Shown: piece after piece, positions 17,050 through 25,400 of the stretch
Layout of the letters: every line of letters starts with the position of its first letter
How positions within the stretch are numbered: position 1 is the first letter of the stretch
Source of the DNA: Chitinophagaceae bacterium UBA4857
GTDB lineage: Bacteria; Bacteroidota; Bacteroidia; Chitinophagales; Chitinophagaceae
DNA length: 51,497 nucleotides
Direction: 5' to 3'
Assembly: GCA_002399735.1 (NCBI GenBank)
Contig: DHEF01000021.1
Location: forward strand, 4,973-56,469
Notes under the pieces: model-generated
Told to the model about the DNA's origin: nothing
What the model saw: the letters and a program-made list of their open reading frames with translations, nothing else
Database searches by the model: none
Translations under genes and position numbers: made by a program

Positions 17050-17688
17050 TTATTGGCCTGTTAAGTTATAAATAGCCTGAATATCCTTCAGTATTTTTTC
17101 AAAATCAAGATTCAAGTCTTTTAACAAACCTGTTTTTAAATTAAACACCCAACCATGTACGGTGGGGTATTTATTTTGAATATATGACTTTTGTACACTG
17201 GCCAGTTTACTTACATTAATACATTGCTCCTGTACATTCACTTCCACCAGTCTGTCGTAACGTTGGCTTTCATCTTTAATCGCATTCAGCTCATCTTTAT
17301 GCAAGCGATAAACGTCACGTATATTTCTTAACCAAGGGTTAAGTATGCCCATGTCTTTAGGTTGCATAGCTGCTTTTACACCTCCGCAATTGTAGTGGCC
17401 ACAAACAATAATATGTTTAACGCCCAGATATGCAACCGCGTAGTTAATAACCGACATTACATTTAAATCGGTAGCGCAAACCAGGTTGGCAACATTGCGG
17501 TGTACAAAAACTTCACCAGGGTCAAGACCCATAATATCGTTAGCCGGTACACGACTATCGCTGCAGCCAATGTATAAATAATCAGGGGTTTGGTCACGGG
17601 ATAGCTTATCTAAAAAATCAGCGTCGCTTGCTGTTTTTTCGGCCACCCATTTTTTGTTATTTTCAAACAGTTGTTGATAGTTTGGCAT
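17050..17688 (-). CDS. can: Beta-class carbonic anhydrase
   Basis: 212 residues. Interconverts CO2 and bicarbonate, supplying bicarbonate to carboxylases. The zinc ligands are C42, H98 and C101 (CSDSRV and HYNCGG), and the catalytic dyad is D44/R46. There is no signal peptide, so it is cytoplasmic. It sits in the middle of an operon: 23 bp after the CDGSH protein gene and 8 bp before tadA. The metabolic link among the three is not obvious. Family assignment is firm; the symbol follows the E. coli name for this cytoplasmic class. Confidence 0.95.
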   Translation of the reverse strand: MPNYQQLFENNKKWVAEKTASDADFLDKLSRDQTPDYLYIGCSDSRVPANDIMGLDPGEVFVHRNVANLVCATDLNVMSVINYAVAYLGVKHIIVCGHYNCGGVKAAMQPKDMGILNPWLRNIRDVYRLHKDELNAIKDESQRYDRLVEVNVQEQCINVSKLASVQKSYIQNKYPTVHGWVFNLKTGLLKDLNLDFEKILKDIQAIYNLTGQ

Positions 17689-17711
17689 AAAAGTGTTTTT
17701 ATGGTAAAGGT

Positions 17712-18158
17712 TTATTGTTCGTCATTAAAGCCTGCAGTACGATGGCCGCCATCGCAATAAGGTTTGTTTTTTGAATGCCCACAGCGACAAAACGCCGTAA
17801 CATTATTTTTCGCTTCCTGCTTGCCTGTTTTGTCTTTTACTTGAATAGATCCATGTACTAACAAAGGACCATTTTGCATGACCTCAACAGTGGTAGCACT
17901 TGTTTCAGTCAATACATCAGAAGGCTTTTCGTTATTGTAGTAAAAACTTAGGGCTCCACTCGGACATTTTTCTACCTGAGCAGCAATGGATGCGCTTTCG
18001 CCGTTGGCCATCGTAATCCACGGACGCTCTTTGGGATTAAAAACCAGTGGTAAGCCTGTTGCCTGTTTCCAACAAATGGTGGAGTGAATACATTTAGCGG
18101 GTTTCCAAACTATAGTAATATCGTCGTTAGTATATTTTTTTGTAATTTCTTTTTCCAT
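17712..18158 (-). CDS. Two-domain iron-sulfur protein: YjdI-type [4Fe-4S] domain plus CDGSH domain
   Basis: 148 residues. The N-terminal domain (about 5-75) is the divergent 4Fe-4S mono-cluster type, with C23, C29 and the KCPSGALSFYY motif (C65). The C-terminal domain carries the CDGSH iron-sulfur motif CRCGHSKNKPYCDGGH, with ligands C124, C126, C135 and H139 for a labile [2Fe-2S] cluster. Proteins with this fusion are known as small redox or cluster-transfer proteins; the physiological partner is unknown. It is the first gene of the operon with carbonic anhydrase and tadA. A 513-bp gene-free stretch holding repeat copy D lies upstream. Confidence 0.92.
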   Translation of the reverse strand: MEKEITKKYTNDDITIVWKPAKCIHSTICWKQATGLPLVFNPKERPWITMANGESASIAAQVEKCPSGALSFYYNNEKPSDVLTETSATTVEVMQNGPLLVHGSIQVKDKTGKQEAKNNVTAFCRCGHSKNKPYCDGGHRTAGFNDEQ

Positions 18159-18213
18159 GGTTATTTATTTAAAAGCTTACCAAAATTACACCGCTTCCTT
18201 CATAATTCAGCGG

Positions 18214-18566
18214 GTTGTTTTTTTGAAGCCGGCAGCAGTAATTCTAATCATCGTCCCTTACAATTCGATAGGGATTGGGGTATAATTTATTTCCACTGGA
18301 AATGAACTATATATTCACTTTTGTACAGTATAACAATATTCTGCAGAGGGAAGTTCGGTAGTTGGTAACACAGAAAGTTCGTGAGTCCGAAAGACTGTGT
18401 ATTACAATAGTCGTAACATTCTTTAACAGTAAAGTTTAGTGCGGTCAAATATGAATACTGCAAAAGCCTTTTTCTTTCAGTTCTTCTGCTGATTAGCGAA
18501 CGCAACGATGAACGGAGCGTCGCAACATTAGCTCAATCAGAGAACTGAAGCCGGCAAACAAAAAAT
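18214..18566. repeat. Intergenic repeat copy D, about 353 bp with inverted ends
   Basis: The gap 18159-18671 has no gene. The left end reads TTTTTTTGAAGCCGGCAGCAG and the right end reads GAAGCCGGCAAACAAAAAA, an inverted pair. Inside are a TTTCCACTGGAAA palindrome (about 18289-18301, shared with copy I) and, at 18486-18540, the CTGATTAGCGAACG...GAACGGAGCGTCGCAAC module shared with copy G. That module is itself bounded by TTCAGTTCT and AGAACTGAA arms. Confidence 0.7.
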
Positions 18567-18671
18567 CACTACAACTAAATAGGTGCCTGTCAGGTTGAGC
18601 TTAACAAAGCCCTTGTAAACATCCTTCGTCAGGCTCAGGAGAACAAAGAGTCCTCTGGTTTATAGATGCTT

Positions 18672-20888
18672 TTAATTAAGTTTCTGACAAGTCTTTTTTA
18701 TATCGCCGGCGATACGGGAAATAAATAAAAACTGATCGATGATGGGTTTCAACTCGCCCAGTTGAACACGGGTTTCGGTATCCATTAAACCCTGTTGAAT
18801 TTCAGTGCGTCGTTTTTCTATTAATTCCGTAGCGTGTTTGTTTAAAATTAATTCCGGGTGATCATCTTCTTCCTCCTTCCAAGCCGTTTTATTTAATATG
18901 GCCAGGCAGTCCTGCAGCTCATCCAGCGTATCATCAATTACGGCCGTAAAATCTATTGACCGGTACTTGGTAGACAATGTGGGTGAATAGTAGGAAAGTG
19001 TAGCAATATGCGAATTGAGCATATTACTCATTACCACAAACTGGTGTGTCAGCTTGCTGTGCACCTGTTTGCTCTTAGGCTCTGCCAACATACGTGAAAA
19101 TGCACCGGCCAAATTGGCCTGTGATACAAATGCATTTTTGCGGCTTATTTTAAAATCTAGCACCGATGATGTTTCGTTTACATAACGTTGGGCAACATTT
19201 TTATAATAGGCAATACTCTCTTGTACGGCCTCCAACATGTAGGTTTTTATTTGCTCTTTTTCCCATGCGGGCACCAATAAAAATGTAGCGCCAAATGCAA
19301 TGACGGAGCCAATGGCCGTATCAATAACCCGGTCTTGTAATATTACCTGAAAATGTGCGGTGTCCAACAAATAAAACATGATTAACACAAACGGTGTCAT
19401 GAATATTACACTGAACAAATAACGGGTTCGCATAAAACTATACGAGCCTATCATAAACAATAACATGATGGCAAATAAAGCCGATTCATTTTCAATCAAC
19501 TTAAGTACGCCTAAGCCGATTAAGGCTCCAAAGATGGTGCCTGCCAATCGTTGGTAATTTCGTTCGCGGCTTAAACTATACGCCGGTTTTAATATAACAA
19601 TGATGGTTAACAAAATCCAGTAACCATGGCCGAGTGAAAATATATGTGACAGTATATAACCTGCGGTAGTAGCAATGCTTACCCGCAATGCATGACGGAA
19701 AGTGTTTGACTTGATGGAAAGATTATCCAATACCAGCCTACGATTTAAATCGGTAGGTGTTACAAAATGTTGATAGTCGCCGGGAAGTTTATAATCGGCA
19801 GCAGATTTTTTATCATACCCGGTATAGTGATGCAGCGTGTACAACCTTACCGAAATATCATCCAACGATTGTAATATTTTACGCAGACTAAGTAAGGCTT
19901 CCAGGTTTTCGGGGTTACGTTGTTTGTCTCTAAATTCATTAAAGTATTGTTGCAACTCTTTTAAATGCTGCTGCATATCAACCGGCTCACGGGAGTACTT
20001 ACCACTTTGTACCGATAAGCCTATTTCATCTAGTTCGTTAGCCATCTCTATTATTATGGTGCTGAAACGTTGCAGAATATCCGTATCATCAAAATGTTTA
20101 TGCAGTGCTTCGTAAGCAAAAAAAGTTGTGGTGGTTTTTTCAAACAAATCAACCGTGTCCGAAAAAATCATGAGTATGGTACGGCTGGTTGTAGTTGATT
20201 CTTTAATAATGTGCCGGCTTTTAAACAACATTTCCCGCAGGGTTTGTTGTTGGTTTTGTACAATTACCTGTTTCTCTAACAATAATCCGTACACTTTATC
20301 ATAGTCAACCGTTTTGTTATAAAACAAAGCCCTGCTGCGTAAGTAATCGGCAACAGCCATAATGTTTTCGCCAAGTGCTTGTTGTATTAATTTATACGGC
20401 CGAAAGCTATACAAAACAATACTCAACAGCATATACCAAATACCACCGGCGGCAACATACAAGGAGTTAAACACAATGCCTTGTGGGGAATTGTGTACCT
20501 GCTGTATGCCTAATACCATTACCAATAATGCCGACAGGCCTATGGCATTTACTCTGGCACTGTATACCCCAACCATGCTAAACAAAAAACAAAACACTGC
20601 AATTAAAACCCCAAGTAAAACCGGCGAGTAAGAGACAAAAGCCGTAATAAGCGATACAAAAAATATGATAATTACCGTAGCCCGCATACCATTGCGGCGG
20701 TGTAAAATAGGACCCGGCATATCCGATACACTTACGCACAATGCACCTAAGGATGCAACAATACCTATATGAAGCAGTCCGAATGTGTTGAGGATAATAG
20801 CAGGTAAAGTTACACCGGCAGTAATACGTATGCCTTCAGCAAAATAATAGCTGTTAATAAAACTCCGATATTGTTTTACATAATCCAT
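18672..20888 (-). CDS. FUSC/YccS-family inner membrane protein
   Basis: 738 residues with the duplicated architecture of the FUSC/YccS/YhfK family. A first group of membrane helices lies at about residues 20-165, a cytoplasmic helical region follows (about 170-395, many Gln/Glu/Leu heptads), then a second membrane group (ATTAGYILSHIFSLGHGYWILLTIIVIL through FGATFLLVPAW) and a C-terminal cytoplasmic helical domain. Members are implicated in efflux of aromatic acids such as fusaric acid or p-hydroxybenzoate, though many are uncharacterised. It is the third gene of an operon with glutathione peroxidase and an SMR exporter, starting 33 bp after the latter. Confidence 0.9.
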   Translation of the reverse strand: MDYVKQYRSFINSYYFAEGIRITAGVTLPAIILNTFGLLHIGIVASLGALCVSVSDMPGPILHRRNGMRATVIIIFFVSLITAFVSYSPVLLGVLIAVFCFLFSMVGVYSARVNAIGLSALLVMVLGIQQVHNSPQGIVFNSLYVAAGGIWYMLLSIVLYSFRPYKLIQQALGENIMAVADYLRSRALFYNKTVDYDKVYGLLLEKQVIVQNQQQTLREMLFKSRHIIKESTTTSRTILMIFSDTVDLFEKTTTTFFAYEALHKHFDDTDILQRFSTIIIEMANELDEIGLSVQSGKYSREPVDMQQHLKELQQYFNEFRDKQRNPENLEALLSLRKILQSLDDISVRLYTLHHYTGYDKKSAADYKLPGDYQHFVTPTDLNRRLVLDNLSIKSNTFRHALRVSIATTAGYILSHIFSLGHGYWILLTIIVILKPAYSLSRERNYQRLAGTIFGALIGLGVLKLIENESALFAIMLLFMIGSYSFMRTRYLFSVIFMTPFVLIMFYLLDTAHFQVILQDRVIDTAIGSVIAFGATFLLVPAWEKEQIKTYMLEAVQESIAYYKNVAQRYVNETSSVLDFKISRKNAFVSQANLAGAFSRMLAEPKSKQVHSKLTHQFVVMSNMLNSHIATLSYYSPTLSTKYRSIDFTAVIDDTLDELQDCLAILNKTAWKEEEDDHPELILNKHATELIEKRRTEIQQGLMDTETRVQLGELKPIIDQFLFISRIAGDIKKTCQKLN

Positions 20889-20921
20889 TTTGCAAAAAAG
20901 CTAGCCTGTTAACGCAAATCC

Positions 20922-21248
20922 TTAATGTGACGATACCGCCTTCAATCCTATAATAGATGCAATTAATGTTACCAAAAAAACAATACGCCAGGTGGTAGCC
21001 GGCTCTTTAAAAACAAAAATACCTACCAGCACGGTTCCTACGGCTCCAATGCCCGTCCACACGGCATAAGCCGTACCCAGGGGTATTTGTAAGGATGCCT
21101 TATACAATAAGTACATACTTGCCGCAAGGCAAACAAAAAAACCAATCATCCAGATAGTTGTGTTAGTACCCTGCTCTCTTGCCTTTCCTAAACAGGTAGC
21201 AAAGCCCACTTCAAACAACCCGGCTATAATTAAAAGTATCCAATTCAT
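20922..21248 (-). CDS. SMR-family efflux protein, SugE/Gdx (guanidinium exporter) type
   Basis: 108 residues and four membrane helices. The essential Glu13 is present in AGLFEVGFA, and helix 3 reads GTAYAVWTGIGAVG, the pattern of the SugE/Gdx subtype as opposed to EmrE. Gdx proteins export guanidinium in exchange for protons as antiparallel dimers; some SugE relatives also pass quaternary ammonium compounds. It sits 3 bp after the glutathione peroxidase stop codon, so it is certainly co-transcribed. There is no room for a guanidine riboswitch directly before it. Confidence 0.9.
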   Translation of the reverse strand: MNWILLIIAGLFEVGFATCLGKAREQGTNTTIWMIGFFVCLAASMYLLYKASLQIPLGTAYAVWTGIGAVGTVLVGIFVFKEPATTWRIVFLVTLIASIIGLKAVSSH

Positions 21249-21251
21249 ACA

Positions 21252-21941
21252 TTAGTCCAACTGTGAGGTAATGGCATCGCTTAAAGGCGATACTGACGGT
21301 GCATAATACTCAATTAAAGTGCCACTCTCATCTACCAGGTACTTTGAAAAATTCCATTCAGGTTGTTTATCATTCCATCCATTTTTAACCGCATCAGTTA
21401 ACCACTGATACACACTGTTTTGGCCCTGGCCTTTTACCACCTGGCTTTTTAACATTAACGAAAACGTAACACCATAATTAACCTGACAAAAGCTGGCAAT
21501 CTCTTCATCCGAGCCTGCTTCCTGTTCTTTAAAATCATTTGCCGGAAAACCGAGTATTACCAGTTTGTCCTTATACTGTTCGTGTAACTTTTGCAGCTCG
21601 CTGTATTGTGCCGTATAACCACAGTTAGATGCGGTATTTACCAGCAATACTTTTTTACCGGCTAAATCTTTAAAGTTAAAAGGTTGTTTATTGTTGGCCG
21701 TAGTTTGCAAACTATAAAACGAAACCGGTGCTTTTACTTTTTCCTTGTTTTGCGACATACTGTTTTTTTTACTGCTTAAAAACATGATAGCAGGATAAAT
21801 GGCTTTCATTATTCTTTGCCTGATAGTCATATCTGTATTATTTCTGGTAACAATAAATACATACACGGCAAACGTTGCACATAGTATAGCGGTAATAACA
21901 AAACTGCGCTTTAATAGTTTATATACTTTCCCGCCTGTCAT
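21252..21941 (-). CDS. Membrane-anchored glutathione-peroxidase-family protein
   Basis: 229 residues. The catalytic domain spans about 70-229: peroxidatic Cys107 in NTASNCGYTAQYSELQ, then FPANDF, SFCQVNYGVTF (the second Cys is a candidate resolving residue) and WNFSKYLVD. Cys-type enzymes like this normally use thioredoxin to reduce hydroperoxides. Unusually there is about 65 residues of N-terminal extension with one hydrophobic helix (about 13-31, VITAILCATFAVYVFIV), so the domain is likely tethered to the inner membrane, probably facing the periplasm. An internal Met (MSQNKEKVKAP) could give a soluble form. First gene of the operon; TATCTTGC about 13 bp upstream is a likely -7 element. Confidence 0.9.
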   Translation of the reverse strand: MTGGKVYKLLKRSFVITAILCATFAVYVFIVTRNNTDMTIRQRIMKAIYPAIMFLSSKKNSMSQNKEKVKAPVSFYSLQTTANNKQPFNFKDLAGKKVLLVNTASNCGYTAQYSELQKLHEQYKDKLVILGFPANDFKEQEAGSDEEIASFCQVNYGVTFSLMLKSQVVKGQGQNSVYQWLTDAVKNGWNDKQPEWNFSKYLVDESGTLIEYYAPSVSPLSDAITSQLD

Positions 21942-22042
21942 TCATGTATTATTAACTGCAAGATACTGAATAAGGCTTGAGGAATAAGGTTAAAGGTGTA
22001 AGCCCTTGCTTAGTTTGTGGTATGAATTTTATTTGATAATTA

Positions 22043-22333
22043 CTTTTTGGTTACGGGCTGTAGTACTACTAGCATCGTCTGTTGTGTCACTCACTTGTGC
22101 TGTAACAATTCTATTGAGCATTGTGCAAGCCTTTCAACGTTTGCCAAAAGTTTTCAATGCAGGGTTAAAATATAAAGCATGCTATAAAGACTCATCCCCT
22201 CCTGGGAAGGGCGATTTAAGGAAAAGAAATTGTATAGGAGTTTGGGGTGGGTTGCTGAACAAAGAACAGAAAGATGAAGAGTGCGACGCAAGGGGCGATG
22301 ATCCGTGTTACTACTGCCGGTAACATAAAAAAA
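22043..22333. repeat. Intergenic repeat copy E, about 290 bp with inverted ends
   Basis: The gap 21942-22448 between divergent genes contains no gene. The left end is TTTTTGGTTACGGGCTGTAG followed by a block (22064-22095) identical to 28341-28372. The right end, inverted, is GAGTGCGACGCAAGGGGCGATGAT then TACTGCCGGTAACATAAAAAAA. The middle (about 22130-22270) resembles no gene. Its length equals copy G within a few bases. Confidence 0.7.
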
Positions 22334-22448
22334 CTTACAGCCTTAATTCCGCAACACATAAAAATGACATCGGTTTCTTTATTATTAATTATTAACTAGT
22401 AATTATTAATTGTTCCCTATACAGGGTATCTTTACAGCGTTTCGTAAG

Positions 22449-25400
22449 ATGACGGGCTTAATTAACAGATACCAACAACTACTGCGCCTTTGCTTTTTTA
22501 CTATTGTTACCCTATTGCTAACCAATAGTATTTATGGCCAAACAGCCGCTTTTACCATTGACAATGCAAGTGGTTGCGCACCGTTGTCGGTAAACTTTAC
22601 CGACGCCTCTACCGGTGGTACAGTTGTAAGCCGTGTGTGGAACCTTGGTAGCGGGCCTATTTCCAATACCGACCCTACTGTTGGCGCCAACTTTAATACT
22701 CCCGGCACTTATACCATTAGTCTTACGGTTAACTTTAGCAACGGTACATCACAAACACAACAACATACTGTTACGGTTCATCCAAAACCTGTAGCCTATT
22801 TTGATGCGAGTACATTAATTGGCTGTGCTAATTTACCGGTAAACTTTACCGATGCATCTACAACAAGTACCGGCACTATAACCAGGTGGAACTGGAGCTT
22901 TGGCGCTAGTTCCTCTATTGCGCAAAACCCATCTTATTCTTTTAATTCAAACGGGCAATACACGGTATCGTTATTTGTAGAAAATAATTGGGGCTGCCGT
23001 AGTGATGCAGAAACAAGACCGAATTATATTACCGTACACCCGCGGCCCAATGCAGCGTTTACTATTGACGCTATTGCGAGTTGTACGTTGCCTTTTTCGC
23101 CAACAATAACCAACACATCTACCGGTAGCGGTACACTTAGTTATGAATGGAATTTAGGTAATGGAGAAACATCAACTGATGCTAACCCTACAGCCAATTA
23201 TACAACACCCGGTGTTTATACCATTAGTATGACGGCCAGTAATGGTACCAACTGTAATAGTGCCGCTTCCAGTCGTACAGTTTATGTGGGAAAACCGGCT
23301 GTGCCGCCTGTGTTAACCGGACCGGCAAATATTTGTGCAGGTGCCTGGGCAAACTTTTCTTACCCTGTTGTTAATCCATCCAACTGGGTACAAAGTACCA
23401 ATTGGAATTTTGGAAATGGCGTTACACAAAACGGAGGATCATCTATTAACTATACTTACCCCACCCACGGAACCTACACTGTTACTGCAACCATACGATA
23501 CCGCAGTGGTTGCGAAGATGTGATTACTACCAGTGTTGTTGTTTCGCCTACCTTAAGTGTTGCAGTAAGCGCTGCGCCACCAACAGCTTGCCGCTTGCCA
23601 TTTGTTACAACATTTACGGCAAATGTTACACCGGCCAATCCTAATTATGTATATAGTTGGAATTTTGGTGATGGTAGTCCGCTACAAACAGGGGTAGGAT
23701 TGAGTACTCCCAACCATAGTTATGGAACTGCCGATAATTATACAGCTTCGGTAACCGTAACAGACCCAGACAACCCCAATACAACCTGCAATAGCCGAAC
23801 CGCAACAACATTAGTTAGGGCGGCTATTCCTACCATTAATATTTACAGCTATACCCCGCAAAGTGGTTGCAAACCCTTACTTACCAGTTTTAATTCCTAC
23901 TTAAACATTATTACGCCTATTGCCGGTGTTCAATATACATGGGATTTTGGCGATGGCAGTACACCTTATGTTCATTCTCCCAATAGCCATTACGCTACAG
24001 CCCAACATTTATATACAAATGCCGGAACCTTTACAGTACGTGTTACCGCTTTAACCCCGGAGGGTTGTACCACTTATGATGAAGTGCAGGTAACGGTAAC
24101 CGATGATTGCCCACCTGGCGGAGGCAACGGTGGTGGCGGAGGCGGCTTTGGCAATAATGGTGGTACCTGTGCCAATCGCCTAGCATACACATTCAACGCC
24201 AATGCAGTACCAGGTACAACCGTATATAGCTGGAATTTTGGCGACCCGGCTTCGGGTGCTACTAATGAAGTAATGGGTAATAATGCAAGCATAACCCATG
24301 AGTTTAGCGGCCCGGATACTTATACTATTACCCTCACTCGAGAAGTAACAGCAACGGGGCAACTGATTACCTCGACACAAAACATTACCGTTTCTAACAA
24401 CCCAATTGTTCCGGCTTTTACGGCAAACCCAGTAGCTGTTTGCCCGGATGGTGTCATAACTTTTACACCAACAGGCATTAACCTTAATCAGGTACAAAGT
24501 TATAGCTGGGACTTTGGTGATGGTACCGTATCACCACCTATCATAAACACAATGCCTCCAGCTACTCCCATTGATGGAGTAATAACGCATTCTTACACCA
24601 GAACGGGAAATTATACTGTTACTTTAACCATTATTGACCGTTTGGGCTGTGAGTCAATATCTGACAACAGCGTACAAGTAGTTGTTGCCGGGCCTGTGGC
24701 AGATTTTAGTGCCAATGCTCAAACTTCCTGTGAGGAAAATTTTGATATAATATTTACACCTACACAAACACCGATTGACCCAACAGTACCCATCGTAAGC
24801 TGGATATGGAGCTTTGGTGATGGTGCTACCGTTACAAGCAATAATGCTGACCCTGTAACGCATAGCTACCGTAGTAATAGCTTTTATAGCGCATATAATG
24901 TTAGTTTAACAGTGGTGGATATTAATGGTTGCCGAAGCAATGTTGTTTTAAAAACGGAATATATAAAAAGTTATCGGCCGAGGGCAAATTTTTCTACACC
25001 AAACCCATTGCGTTGTAACAATTATACTGTTTCGTTTAATAGTGGCTCCTCGTTAGTACAAGGTATGCCCACAAACCCTAATGATAGGTTTACATGGGAT
25101 TTTGGCGATGGCAGTCCAATCATTAAAACCGGCTCCACTTTAATAACCCATACTTACCCTGGCGATGGTGAATACAATGTTACCTTAACCGTAATGGACG
25201 AAAATGGTTGTACCCATACTTTTACGCAGTTAAATTATATACGTATTGTAAAGCCAATTGCCAACTTTGAGCCGGGCAATAGTATTACGGAATGTGCGCC
25301 TATTAGTTTAGGCTTTGTAAACCTGTCCGAAACCTTTGGCCAACCCGCCACCTATACCTGGGATTTTGGTAATGGGGGTACCGGCTCTACCAATGTTACG

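Noticed and set aside
18287..18505. 72-residue open frame upstream of FUSC
   Set aside because: It lies within repeat copy D; its amino acid sequence shows no domain or signal peptide.
21249..21251. Guanidine riboswitch before the Gdx/SugE exporter
   Set aside because: Only three bases separate it from the glutathione peroxidase gene, and none of the ykkC-like signature is visible before that gene.
22006..22323. 105-residue open frame between the divergent genes
   Set aside because: It lies almost entirely inside repeat copy E and includes both repeat ends.
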